From the NCBI RefSeq assembly GCF_006716345.1, contig NZ_VFOX01000002.1:1116001-1180000 (forward strand): a DNA stretch of 64,000 bases, written 5' to 3'. This stretch comes from Microbacterium saperdae. Lineage in GTDB: Bacteria; Actinomycetota; Actinomycetes; Actinomycetales; Microbacteriaceae. The position numbers and the translations under genes are program-made. How positions within the stretch are numbered: the stretch's first letter is position 1; each line of letters opens with the position of its first letter. Below the pieces are notes generated by a model. The model had not been told where the DNA came from, made no database searches, and was given only the letters and a program-made list of their open reading frames with translations. Below, piece after piece: positions 53,028 to 61,690 of the stretch.

Positions 53028-53061
53028 GCGCCCACCCTACGTGGCGGGCCTGACACTCGGG

Positions 53062-53763
53062 TCAGAAGCGGTCGGGCGAAGGCGTGCCGTGGCCGTAGCG
53101 GATGACGACGTCGGCGTGCCGGTCGAAGCGGTAGCCGATGCCGCGCACCGTGCGGACGATGTCCTCGTAGCGGCCGAGCTTGGCACGCAGGCGACGCACG
53201 TGGACGTCGATCGTGCGCTCACCGGGGGTCTCGTCATCCTGCGCCTGCCACAGGGCGGAGACGAGCTCGCTGCGCTCGATCGTGCGGCCTTCGCGCAGCA
53301 CGAGATACTGCAGCAGTTCGAACTCCTTGTACGTGAAAGCGGCGGACTCACCGTCGATCAGCACGCGCTTGCGGGAGATGTCGACGACGACGCCGCCCTC
53401 TTCGTCGGTGGTGTCCTCTTCGGCTGCGGCCTTGGTGCGGGCGATCGCGCCGGGCTCGTGCAGCGCGAGGCGGACGACGTCGAGGTCGCGACCGCCGGAG
53501 CCGTGCGGGGCGAGGGCGACGGTGGCATGCGTCTCGGCGCCGGGGGCGAGTTCGGCGAGCGTGCGGCGCAGCGCGTCGACGAGGAGGGGGAGGCTCACTC
53601 CGGCTTCGGCGGCCTTGATCTCGTCGAGACCGACGTAGAGGGCGAAGCCACGGGGGGAGCGGACGGCGGGGAGGTCGGCGGCGGCGGCGAGCGGCGCGGC
53701 GGAATCCTGTGCGGTGTGGACGGCGGTGACGGCGGGACGCTCAAGGAGTGCGATGTTCGACAT
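53062..53763 (-). CDS. Winged-helix DNA-binding regulator with unusual N-terminal domain
   Basis: The 233-residue protein ends in an OmpR-type winged helix: VLIDGESAAFTYKEFELLQY, GRTIERSELVSALW, RTIDVHVRRLRAKL and VRTVRGIGYRF. The N-terminal 120 residues (RGFALYVGLDEIKAAEAG and following) are not a receiver domain and lack a phosphorylatable Asp pocket, so this is not a classical response regulator. A leaderless Cys-rich leader ORF lies upstream on the same strand, hinting at control by sulfur amino acid supply. ATG 53763 has AGGA about 11 bp upstream. Confidence 0.85.
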   Translation of the reverse strand: MSNIALLERPAVTAVHTAQDSAAPLAAAADLPAVRSPRGFALYVGLDEIKAAEAGVSLPLLVDALRRTLAELAPGAETHATVALAPHGSGGRDLDVVRLALHEPGAIARTKAAAEEDTTDEEGGVVVDISRKRVLIDGESAAFTYKEFELLQYLVLREGRTIERSELVSALWQAQDDETPGERTIDVHVRRLRAKLGRYEDIVRTVRGIGYRFDRHADVVIRYGHGTPSPDRF

Positions 53764-53911
53764 GATGATGAAGTCCTCAGGACGTGAGCCGGTGTGGCTC
53801 TGATGCGTTGCATGAATGACCGGGCGAGCCGGGAAGCGAGCAAGGGTGGATGCTCGGAGACTCAGGCCTCGCAGATCGCGAAGAGTCGAGTCGGGCGGGG
53901 TGGCTGTTCGT

Positions 53912-54013
53912 TCAGCGACACATTCGGCAACACATGCCAACGCGACCGGGCATCATCATCCCGGCAGTCCTGTTCGCCTCCTGGGCGGACAAAGGGCTTG
54001 CGTTGGTGGTCAT
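53912..54013 (-). CDS. Leaderless 33-residue Cys-rich leader peptide
   Basis: ATG 54013 sits exactly at the predicted transcription start of a TTGACA-18-CATAAT promoter. The peptide contains three successive Met codons and ends GMCCRMCR before the stop. Leaderless short ORFs with clustered Cys codons are known cysteine-sensing attenuators in mycobacteria. The next gene on this strand is the winged-helix regulator, 148 bp after the stop. No strong U-tailed terminator lies between, so the mode of control is open. Confidence 0.75.
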   Translation of the reverse strand: MTTNASPLSAQEANRTAGMMMPGRVGMCCRMCR

Positions 54014-54019
54014 GGGGGG

Positions 54020-54049
54020 ATTATGTCGGATCGTGTCGGCCCGTGTCAA
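54020..54049 (-). promoter_or_regulatory. Near-consensus promoter of the Cys-rich leader
   Basis: TTGACA (54049-54044) and CATAAT (54025-54020) are 18 bp apart on the minus strand, with six C residues between the -10 and the ATG at 54013. This is the closest match to consensus seen in the window. Between 53764 and 54089 no other gene is seen. Confidence 0.85.
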
Positions 54050-54089
54050 AACGACGACACCCTCGCATGGCGGGCGTAACGTGGAAGGG

Positions 54090-54398
54090 ATGACGACTTC
54101 GACGCTTGCCTCCGGCTTCCTCCTCACCGATGAGAAGGACGCATCGCGCTATACCCTCCACCGCGACGGCAACCTGGTCAGCGTCCTCGACTACCGCGAC
54201 GACGGACGCACGGTGGCGCTCACCAGGGCCTTCACCGTCCCGACTTTCCGCGGCCATGGCTATGCCGGTGTCGTCGTCGAGGGAGCGGTGGCCGACATCA
54301 TCACCCGGGGGGATCGCAAGGTCGACGCGGTGTGCTGGTACGTCGCCGACTGGTTCGATGCGCACCCTGAGCACGCGGGTCTCCTGCGCGTTCGCTGA
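54090..54398 (+). CDS. GNAT-like acetyltransferase (YjdJ type)
   Basis: The 102-residue protein belongs to the small Yjdj/GNAT group, with RYTLHRDGNLVSVLDYRDDG and the acetyl-CoA loop PTFRGHGYAGVVVEGAVADI. Substrates are unknown. ATG 54090 is supported by TAACGT ending 7 bp upstream (leaderless). It is divergent from the Cys-rich leader transcript. Confidence 0.88.
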   Translation: MTTSTLASGFLLTDEKDASRYTLHRDGNLVSVLDYRDDGRTVALTRAFTVPTFRGHGYAGVVVEGAVADIITRGDRKVDAVCWYVADWFDAHPEHAGLLRVR

Positions 54399-54452
54399 CC
54401 TCTCGGGACTGTGACGCTGTGTTACACGGAGTCTTCCTGCCAGGATGAGGGC

Positions 54453-54920
54453 ATGAAACTCGCCGAGGCCCTCACGGCGCGCGCCGATCTGCAGCGCCGC
54501 ATCGAACAACTCCGCGCACGGATCACTGCGAATGCCCGCTATCAGGAAGGCGAGGAGCCGGCCGAAGACGCCTCCGCACTGATCGTCGAAGCGGATGCCG
54601 CTCTGGAGCAGTTGCGACAGCTGATCCGCCGCATCAACGCCACGAACTCGCGCCTCGAGCTGGGTGCGGACGGCACCATGACCGATGCGCTCGCCGCCCG
54701 CGACGTGCTCCGCCTGCAGCACTCGCTGTTGGTGGATGCTGCCGCGGCGGCATCCGGTGCGAACGACCAGTACCTGCGCCAGATGAGGTCGGAGCTGCGC
54801 CAGATCTCGGCACTTCCGGTCGCCGAGCTGCGCACACGCGCTGACCGGGTCGCGCAGGAGCTGCGCGAGCTCGACAACCGGATCCAGCAGGCGAACTGGA
54901 ACAACGACCTGGAGGAGTAG
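54453..54920 (+). CDS. DIP1984-family protein
   Basis: The 155-residue, all-helical protein matches the DIP1984 family: MKLAEALTARADLQRRIEQL at the start, a central RRINATNS region and LRELDNRIQQANWN near the end. It is predicted to be a soluble coiled-coil protein; the function is unknown. Start ATG 54453 has AGG about 6 bp upstream. It stands alone, and about 190 bp after it I see only short GCGCATC-like repeats. Confidence 0.88.
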   Translation: MKLAEALTARADLQRRIEQLRARITANARYQEGEEPAEDASALIVEADAALEQLRQLIRRINATNSRLELGADGTMTDALAARDVLRLQHSLLVDAAAAASGANDQYLRQMRSELRQISALPVAELRTRADRVAQELRELDNRIQQANWNNDLEE

Positions 54921-55110
54921 CAGCGGAAGTCGGTAGTCACGACGAGGCGGGCACAACCCCTGCCGGAGGGGCAATCCGGCACATGTTGGGCGGAGGGCAG
55001 CCCGGAACGCATCGCGCAGCCCCGCACGCCGCACATGTGATCGCGCATCGCGCATCATGCATCACCGCGTGTCGATCGTCGTGACGAGGGTGGGTCAGGG
55101 GACCTTCCGC

Positions 55111-55145
55111 TTATGAATGTCAGCGTCCATGGATAGAGTGGACGT
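55111..55145 (+). promoter_or_regulatory. Promoter and operator-like repeat of the MFS gene
   Basis: TTATGA (55111-55116) and TAGAGT (55134-55139) are 17 bp apart. GCGTCCA (55123-55129) and TGGACGT (55139-55145) form an inverted repeat over the -10 box with one mismatch, a likely repressor site. No regulator gene is adjacent. The stretch 54921-55110 shows nothing else. Confidence 0.5.
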
Positions 55146-55148
55146 CTG

Positions 55149-55242
55149 CTCAGCCCCGTCGGCTGAGGTGGTCAGGTGCCCACGGCGCGCTGGTCCGAGG
55201 CTCGAAACCTCCGGCATCCTTCACCAGACACCGGAGGTTTTT
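55149..55242 (+). promoter_or_regulatory. Structured leader with a hairpin over the MFS ribosome binding site
   Basis: A first stem pairs CTCAGCC (55149-55155) with GGCTGAG (55161-55167). A second pairs AAACCTCCGG (55205-55214) with CCGGAGGTTT (55231-55240) and is followed by TT. The second stem contains the GGAGG used by the ATG at 55245 and ends in a five-T run, so it could block translation, stop transcription or both. Confidence 0.7.
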
Positions 55243-55244
55243 CC

Positions 55245-56690
55245 ATGTCGTCATCCCTGCGCGCCCGTCCCCAGACCCGATGGTGGGCGCTCATCGTCAT
55301 ATCGCTCACGCAGCTGGTCGTCGTCCTCGACGGCACGATCGTGAACATCGCGCTGCCGCGTGCCCAGGCGGACCTCGGACTCACGGACGGACAGCGCCAG
55401 TGGGTGGTGACCGCCTACGCCCTCGCGTTCGGGGCGCTGCTCCTGCTCGGCGGTCGGATCGCGGACTACGTCGGACGCAAGCGGATCTTCATGATCGGCA
55501 TGCTCGGCTTCGGGGCGGCATCGCTCTACGGCGGTCTGTCGCAGCAGGGCTGGGAACTGATCCTCGCCCGCGGACTCCAGGGTGCCTTCGCCGCCCTGCT
55601 CGCACCGGCCGCTCTCGCCCTCCTCACCGTCACGTTCCCCTCGGGGCGCGAGCGCAACACCGCCTTCGCCGTCTTCGGGACCGTCGCGGGTACGGGGGCG
55701 GCGATCGGGATGCTGCTCGGCGGCGTGCTCACCGAGTTCACCGACTGGCGCTGGTGCCTGCTCGTCAACCTCTTCTTCGTCGTGATCGGCGTCGTGGGTG
55801 GGGCGATCGTGCTCACCGAGAGCAGAGCAGAGGGCGACAACCGCTACGACGTCTGGGGTGCGCTCACCGTCACGCTCGGGCTCGGCCTGCTGGTCTACGG
55901 CTTCACCCTCGCCGAGAACGGATGGGGCGACCCGCTGACGATCGCCTTCCTGGTCGCCGGTCTCGCGCTGCTCGGCGTCTTCGTGTGGGTGGAGTCGCGG
56001 GTGTCTCAGCCGCTCCTGCCGCTGAGGGTCGTCGCCGACCGGGTGCGCGGTGGGGCGTTCCTGATCCAGGGCGTCGCCGGCGCGATCATGATCGGGGCCA
56101 CGGTCTACCTGACCTTCCACCTGCAGTTCGTGCTCGGCATGGGCGCGCTCCAGGCGGGACTCGCGAGCTTGCCGCTCCCGATCGCGACGATGGTGCTCGC
56201 GCCCGTCGCGACCAAGCTGCTCCCCGTCATCGGTCCGCGCCCGATGCTGATCGTCGGGCCGCTGATCGCTGCCGCTGGGCTGTTCACGCTCTCCGGCATC
56301 ACGCCGGACGGCGCATACCTCGTGCAGATCGCGCCGGCGCTCGTGCTGCTCGGCATCGGCATGGGGTTCGTCTTCATCCCGCTGCAGAACCTGGCGCTCT
56401 CCGGCGTCGCGCCGCACGACGCCGGCGTCGCCTCGGCCGTCGCGAACTCGGCAATGCAGATCGGCGGGTCGATCGGTCTGTCGGTCTTCACCGCGGTGTA
56501 CGCGGCATCGGTCGGCGGGCACGCGCAGGCGGAGGTGTCGCCTGAGGGCTTGACCGACGCCTACGGCTGGACGTTCATCGCGGCATCGATCCTGATGGTC
56601 GCGGCGTCCGTGATCGCGGCGTGCATGATCCGCGGATCCAAGGATGTGCTCCTGCCCGCACAGGGCGACGCCGTGCTCGCAGCGCACTGA
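55245..56690 (+). CDS. MFS drug exporter, DHA2 (EmrB/QacA) type
   Basis: The 481-residue transporter has about 14 helices and the DHA2 hallmark LDGTIVNIALPRAQADLGL, with motif A GRIADYVGRKRIFMIG and motif C-like GTVAGTGAAIGMLLGG. It should export drugs by proton antiport. GGAGG lies 7 bp before ATG 55245, inside a hairpin that probably controls expression; the leader and an operator-like repeat suggest inducible expression. Confidence 0.94.
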   Translation: MSSSLRARPQTRWWALIVISLTQLVVVLDGTIVNIALPRAQADLGLTDGQRQWVVTAYALAFGALLLLGGRIADYVGRKRIFMIGMLGFGAASLYGGLSQQGWELILARGLQGAFAALLAPAALALLTVTFPSGRERNTAFAVFGTVAGTGAAIGMLLGGVLTEFTDWRWCLLVNLFFVVIGVVGGAIVLTESRAEGDNRYDVWGALTVTLGLGLLVYGFTLAENGWGDPLTIAFLVAGLALLGVFVWVESRVSQPLLPLRVVADRVRGGAFLIQGVAGAIMIGATVYLTFHLQFVLGMGALQAGLASLPLPIATMVLAPVATKLLPVIGPRPMLIVGPLIAAAGLFTLSGITPDGAYLVQIAPALVLLGIGMGFVFIPLQNLALSGVAPHDAGVASAVANSAMQIGGSIGLSVFTAVYAASVGGHAQAEVSPEGLTDAYGWTFIAASILMVAASVIAACMIRGSKDVLLPAQGDAVLAAH

Positions 56691-56803
56691 GCGGCGGCGG
56701 CCGTGGCGTCCGCACCGGCGAGATCCCTGTGATTTCACTGTCAGGAGCGGATGCCACGGCACGCCTCGGACCGAATGTCGGTGGGGGTTCGTACCGTGTG
56801 AGT

Positions 56804-57973
56804 ATGCGCATCCTGCACACGTCCGACTGGCATATCGGCCGCACCTTCCATGGCACCTCGACCATGGATGCGCTGGCCGAGGTGCTCGGAGCGCTCACGG
56901 AGCAGGTGCGCGAGAACGCCGTCGACGTGGTGGTCATCGCGGGCGACGTGTTCGACTCCGCCACTCCCTCGGCGGCGGCCTACACGCTGCTCGGCGATGC
57001 CCTGGTCGCGCTGCATGACACCGGCGCCCGTGTCATCGTCACCAGCGGCAACCACGATTCGGCTGCGCGACTGGGCTTCCAGGCGAGACTGCTGCGCGAC
57101 GGCATCCACGTGCTCACCGACCCGCTGAGCATCGGAACGCCGGTGACGGTCGAAGACGCCGACGGACCCGTGCACTTCTTCGGCATCCCCTACCTCGAAC
57201 CGGCGATCGTCCGCCAGCACTGGCCGGAAGGCGATGCAGACGGGCGTCCGCTGCGTTCCCAGGCCCAGACCATGGCGCACGCGATGCAGCTCGTCCGTGC
57301 CGGCATGCGTGCACACGAGGGTCGATCCGTGGCGATCGCGCACTGCTTCGCCGCCGGCGTCGATGCGACGGCCGGGCTGGAGCGCGAGGTGCGACAGGGC
57401 GGGCTCGACGTCGTTCCGCTCAGCGTGTTCGACGGCCCCGACTACGTCGCGCTGGGTCACATCCACGGGCGTCAGCAGCTCGGCGAGCGCGTGCGTTATG
57501 CCGGGGCACCGCTGCACTACAGCTTCGGTGAACAGCACAAGCAGCGCGGATCCTGGATCGTCGACCTCGACTCCGCCGGCCTGTCGGGGGTGTCGTGGCT
57601 CGAACTGCCCGTGCCGCGCCGACTGGTGACGCTCACCGGCACCCTCGCCGAGATTCTCTCCGAGACGAATGTCGCCGCCCACGCGGGGGACTGGGTGTGT
57701 GCGGTGTACACCGATGTCCTTCCGCAGACCGAGCCGATGCGTCGCCTGCGTGAGAGCTTCCCGTACTGCGCGATGGTGCAGCACCAGCCCGACGTCGCCG
57801 CAGTGACGGACGAGCGCTCCTACGTGCAGCGGCTGCGTGCCGCGGTCACCGACGCCGACAGGGTGGAGGCTTTCCTCGAGCACGTGAGGGAGGGGCAGGG
57901 CGCGAGCGAGGCGGAAGGCGTACTCATCCGTGACGTGCTCGACGAGCGCGTGCGCGCGGACGCTCTCGTCTGA
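56804..57973 (+). CDS. sbcD: Nuclease SbcCD, subunit D
   Basis: The 389-residue Mre11-type phosphoesterase has the metal motifs TSDWHIGRTF, IAGDVFDSATPS, TSGNHDSAAR, IAHCF and LGHIHGRQ. With SbcC it cuts DNA hairpins and protein-blocked ends. ATG 56804 follows TACCGT by 6 bp (leaderless pattern); an in-frame GTG at 56798 is also possible. Its stop overlaps the sbcC start by one base. Confidence 0.96.
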   Translation: MRILHTSDWHIGRTFHGTSTMDALAEVLGALTEQVRENAVDVVVIAGDVFDSATPSAAAYTLLGDALVALHDTGARVIVTSGNHDSAARLGFQARLLRDGIHVLTDPLSIGTPVTVEDADGPVHFFGIPYLEPAIVRQHWPEGDADGRPLRSQAQTMAHAMQLVRAGMRAHEGRSVAIAHCFAAGVDATAGLEREVRQGGLDVVPLSVFDGPDYVALGHIHGRQQLGERVRYAGAPLHYSFGEQHKQRGSWIVDLDSAGLSGVSWLELPVPRRLVTLTGTLAEILSETNVAAHAGDWVCAVYTDVLPQTEPMRRLRESFPYCAMVQHQPDVAAVTDERSYVQRLRAAVTDADRVEAFLEHVREGQGASEAEGVLIRDVLDERVRADALV

Positions 57974-60963
57974 TGCGACTCCATCGGCTCGAGGTCGAGG
58001 GGTTCGGTCCGTTCCGCTCCCGGCAGAGCGTGGACTTCGATGCCTTCGCCGATGACGGCATCTTCCTGATCGCGGGACGCACCGGTGCCGGCAAGTCGAG
58101 CATCCTCGATGCGGTCTGCTTCGGTCTGTACGGCGGCGTTCCGCGCTACGACGGCGGGGAGAAGCGGCTGCGGAGCGATCACTGCGAGCCGGATGATCCT
58201 TCCGAGGTCGTCGTCGAGTTCAGCACTCCGTCCGGGCGGTTCCGTGTCACACGATCGCCCGAGTATCTGCGCCCCGCGAAGCGTGGTGGCGGTCTCACGA
58301 AGCAGGCTTCCGCCGTCACCCTCGATGAGTGGACGGATGCCGGATGGGTCGGCCGCGCGGCGCGGGCGGTCGACGTCGGCAATGAGCTCGACGACATCCT
58401 GCAGCTGAGCAGGGAGCAGTTCCTGCAGGTGATCCTGCTCGCGCAGAACCGGTTCTCGGAGTTCCTGCTCGCCAACAGCAAGGATCGACAGGCACTGCTC
58501 CGTCGACTGTTCGGGACGCAGAGGTTCGAAGACGTGCAGGCGCGGTTCGAGGAGCGACGTCGTGTGGCGGAGCAGGCGCTCGGCGCACGGCTGGCGACGG
58601 TCACTGCGCGCGTGGAGGAAGCGGAGCGGCTGGCCGATGAGGCGGAGCTGTGGGGAGAGTCTTCCGAGGACTCCGGCGCACAGGCGCCCGTGGCGCGCGG
58701 GAACGCCTCGACCGAAGACCGTCTGGACGTTCTGAGGCGCGCGCAGGCTCGAGCGGAATATCGGGCGGAACGGCGTGCCTCGGAGCGTGACGATGCGGAA
58801 CGTCGATCCGCGGCGGCCGATGCCGCGCTCGCCACGGCCCGGGAGGAGCAGCGAGACCAGGCGGAGCGCGATCGCGCCCGCACGGCGCTCGCCCGGCTCG
58901 AGGGCGAGGAGCCGCTCATCGCACAGGCGCGCACAGAGCTCTCGGACGCGCGTGCCGCAGAGAGCCTCCGTGGAGTGCTGGCGGCTACGGAGCGCGCCCG
59001 TGTCGCACTGACTGGCGCGGTCGAGGCCGCGCAGCGAGCACAGGCAGCCTGGGACGCGTTCGGACTTCCTGCGGACGACCTCGAAGCGTGGGCGGCCGAG
59101 CGCACCAGAGCGACCGGTGCCTGGCAGCGGGCGCTCGAACTCGAAGGACAGGCCGCTGCGCTCGCGGATGAGCTGCAGACCGCGGAGGCCGCCGTCGACG
59201 TGATCGAGGCGCGTCTCGACGAGCGTGAGGCCGATCGCGCGACGCTTCCCCTGCAGACGATCGAGCTGACCACGCAGCGCGATGACGCCCGTCGCCGGGC
59301 GGACCGCGCGGCCGACCTCCGCGTCGCGCTCGATCAGGCTCAGGTGCGTGCCGCCGCCGTCCTCGAAAGCGCACGTCTCGACATCGATCAGATCGCCGCG
59401 GAGCAGGATCTGGCGCGCGCCAGCGCAGAGCATGCGAGCGCGCAGACGGCCCTCGCACAGCTGCGCAGGAGACGGCTCGACGGTTTCGCGGGTGAGCTCG
59501 CTTCAGCGCTCGTCGACGGTGACCCCTGCCCGGTGTGCGGATCGCACGAGCATCCCTCGCCGGCGGCACACGCAGATCCGGTGACGGCCGACGATGTGGC
59601 CAGCGCCGAGCAGCAGCGGGACGAGGCCGCGGCGCGCGAGCGCGAGGAGTCGCAGAGGGCCGCGACGCTTCGCGCGGAACTCGCGGTCGCCACCTCACGC
59701 GCCGATGGCCGTACCCTCGCGCAGGCCGAGACCGAGCTGGCCGCGATCGCCGCAGAGCACGCGGACAGTCTTGCCGCGGCGGAGAAGAAGGTCGCGCTCG
59801 ACGCGGAGCTCCAGGAGATCGCGGAACGCGCCGAGCGCCTGGAACGGGATCGGGCCGCAGATCTCGTCGTGCTCGCGTCGGCGCGCGAGCAGCTGGCGAT
59901 TCTCACGCAGCGCCGGGCTGACGCGCAGGAGCTGATCGCGGAGGCGCGCGGCGACGCGCCGACCGTCGCCGATCGCCTCGCTGAGGCCACGACACAGGTG
60001 GCCGCGGCGCGATCCCTCTCCGCGTCCCTCGCAGAACGGGAGCGCCGTGAGGCGGCGCTCGGAGAGTCTGCGGCAGAGCAGGACGCCGCACTCGCCTCCT
60101 CGCCGTTCGCCGATGCCGCGGCGGTGCAGGTGGCGCTGCGCTCCGCGTCCGCCCTGGAGAGCCTGGACGCGAGGATCACCGCCCACGCCGTGCAGCGTGA
60201 GAAGGAGCGAGCGATCCTGTTCGACCTCGAATTGCGTACGCTCCCGGAGGAGCCGATCGACCTCGCGCCCGCGGAGATCGCGTCTTCGACCGCTCGGGCG
60301 GCATGGAGTGCGGCCGTGGACGACGCCGGTCGAGCCTCCGGCATCGTGGAAAGACTCGCCGGGCTCATCGACTCCGCAGCGTCGGAGCATGCCAGGACCT
60401 CAGCTCAGACGGCCGAGTTCGAGGTGCTGCGCGGGCTCGCCGACACGATCGCCGGACGCGGGGGCAACACGCGCAAGATGACGCTCGAGACCTTCGTGCT
60501 CGCCGCCGAACTCGAAGAGATCGTGGAGGCGGCCAACCGGCGCCTCGGCGACATGTCGACCGGACGCTACCAGCTGCAGCACTCTGACGCTCTGGCGGCT
60601 CGGGGCGCTGCCTCCGGTCTCGGGATCGTGGTGTTCGACGCCTTCACCGGACAGACCCGCCCCGCCCAGTCGCTGTCGGGCGGCGAGACCTTCCTCAGCT
60701 CGCTCGCCCTCGCGCTCGGTCTCGCCGAGGTCGTCACGGCGCGAGCCGGCGGGATCCGCCTCGACACTCTCTTCATCGACGAGGGCTTCGGATCGCTCGA
60801 CGGCGACACCCTCGACATCGCGATGCGCACTCTGGACGAACTCCGTCAGGGCGGCCGGACCGTCGGCGTGATCAGTCACGTCGAAGCGATGCAGGAGCAG
60901 ATCCCGGCGCAGCTCACGGTGCGGGCGACCCCGGAGGGACCCAGCGTCGTCGAGTCGCGCTGA
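57973..60963 (+). CDS. sbcC: Nuclease SbcCD, subunit C
   Basis: The 996-residue SMC-like ATPase has Walker A AGRTGAGKSSILDA near residue 36, a long Ala/Arg/Glu-rich coiled coil interrupted by the zinc hook DPCPVCGSHEHPS at about residue 517, and the C-terminal signature LSGGETFLSSLALALGL with Walker B LFIDEGFGSLDGD. It is the partner of SbcD, coupled through TGATG. The complex is membrane-independent and acts in DNA break repair. Confidence 0.96.
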   Translation: MRLHRLEVEGFGPFRSRQSVDFDAFADDGIFLIAGRTGAGKSSILDAVCFGLYGGVPRYDGGEKRLRSDHCEPDDPSEVVVEFSTPSGRFRVTRSPEYLRPAKRGGGLTKQASAVTLDEWTDAGWVGRAARAVDVGNELDDILQLSREQFLQVILLAQNRFSEFLLANSKDRQALLRRLFGTQRFEDVQARFEERRRVAEQALGARLATVTARVEEAERLADEAELWGESSEDSGAQAPVARGNASTEDRLDVLRRAQARAEYRAERRASERDDAERRSAAADAALATAREEQRDQAERDRARTALARLEGEEPLIAQARTELSDARAAESLRGVLAATERARVALTGAVEAAQRAQAAWDAFGLPADDLEAWAAERTRATGAWQRALELEGQAAALADELQTAEAAVDVIEARLDEREADRATLPLQTIELTTQRDDARRRADRAADLRVALDQAQVRAAAVLESARLDIDQIAAEQDLARASAEHASAQTALAQLRRRRLDGFAGELASALVDGDPCPVCGSHEHPSPAAHADPVTADDVASAEQQRDEAAAREREESQRAATLRAELAVATSRADGRTLAQAETELAAIAAEHADSLAAAEKKVALDAELQEIAERAERLERDRAADLVVLASAREQLAILTQRRADAQELIAEARGDAPTVADRLAEATTQVAAARSLSASLAERERREAALGESAAEQDAALASSPFADAAAVQVALRSASALESLDARITAHAVQREKERAILFDLELRTLPEEPIDLAPAEIASSTARAAWSAAVDDAGRASGIVERLAGLIDSAASEHARTSAQTAEFEVLRGLADTIAGRGGNTRKMTLETFVLAAELEEIVEAANRRLGDMSTGRYQLQHSDALAARGAASGLGIVVFDAFTGQTRPAQSLSGGETFLSSLALALGLAEVVTARAGGIRLDTLFIDEGFGSLDGDTLDIAMRTLDELRQGGRTVGVISHVEAMQEQIPAQLTVRATPEGPSVVESR

Positions 60964-61023
60964 CGCCGTCCACGCGTGAGCGTGCGGCCTGCGCCGCTCG
61001 CGGTCCGCGGATCGTCGATCCGG

Positions 61024-61581
61024 TCAGACGCCGTACTCGCGACGGATGACTTCACGCAACTGCACGCTGCAGCGGGCGATCGCCGCGCGGAAGTCGACGA
61101 GGGCCCCCTCCTCCGCGCGGTCGGAGATGGCGCGGAACGCACGGATCGGCACGCCGAACTGGTTGGCGACCCAGATGTACGCATAGGTCTCCATGTCGAC
61201 CAGGCCCGCGCCGGACGGTCGGATGACGGCGGTGATCCCCGCATCTCCGACGAAGCTGTCGCCGGTGGCGATCAGCACGCCCTCCCGGCCCGTGGACACC
61301 CGCGCCGGAAGCGACACGTGCTGTCCGGCGATGCCGTCGAGGTCGAAGACATCGTGCTGCAGGGCGCTGCCGACCTCGTGCGCGGTGGCGTCGAGATCGG
61401 GGTCGATGCCCCCGGCGGTGCCGACCACGACGACCTCGGTGTAGGCCTTCGCGTCGAGCGCCCGGGTCAGCGCGTATGTGGCCTGGAGCTTGCCTTCACC
61501 GGTGACGAGCTGATCGAACCCTTCGAGTTCCGCGGGGAATGCTGCGAGTTCGGAGGCCATGGCGGCGACGAGGAGTTTCAC
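61024..61581 (-). CDS. Nucleoside phosphorylase-fold nucleosidase
   Basis: The 185-residue protein has the PNP_UDP_1 pattern: MKLLVAAMASELAAFP, LVTGEGKLQATYAL, VVVGTAGGIDPDL and VDMETYAYIWVA, the last including the Glu that holds the ribose. It looks like a 5'-methylthioadenosine/S-adenosylhomocysteine nucleosidase but is about 45 residues shorter than the usual enzyme, so the exact substrate is uncertain. GTG 61581 is the start. It diverges from nadE. Confidence 0.85.
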   Translation of the reverse strand: MKLLVAAMASELAAFPAELEGFDQLVTGEGKLQATYALTRALDAKAYTEVVVVGTAGGIDPDLDATAHEVGSALQHDVFDLDGIAGQHVSLPARVSTGREGVLIATGDSFVGDAGITAVIRPSGAGLVDMETYAYIWVANQFGVPIRAFRAISDRAEEGALVDFRAAIARCSVQLREVIRREYGV

Positions 61582-61690
61582 CTGTCCATCCTGTCAGGTC
61601 TGCGCATCGGCATCTCGGACGAACGGTGTCGATGTCATCCTCACGTAACACGAAGGGGCGATACTGATTCCAGGAAGAGTGGAGGATCCC

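Noticed and set aside
54921..55110. Short GCGCATC-like repeats as a possible CRISPR or tRNA
   Set aside because: Only two or three imperfect units without regular spacers, and no cloverleaf could be folded.
55150..55205. Resemblance of CTGGTCCGAG (near 55190) and GGTCAGG...ACGGCGC (near 55170) to guanidine riboswitch signatures
   Set aside because: The other conserved half of the guanidine-I aptamer (ACUAGGGUUCC-like) is missing, and the strand needed to pair with ACGGCGC in guanidine-III is absent upstream. Only short fragments match.
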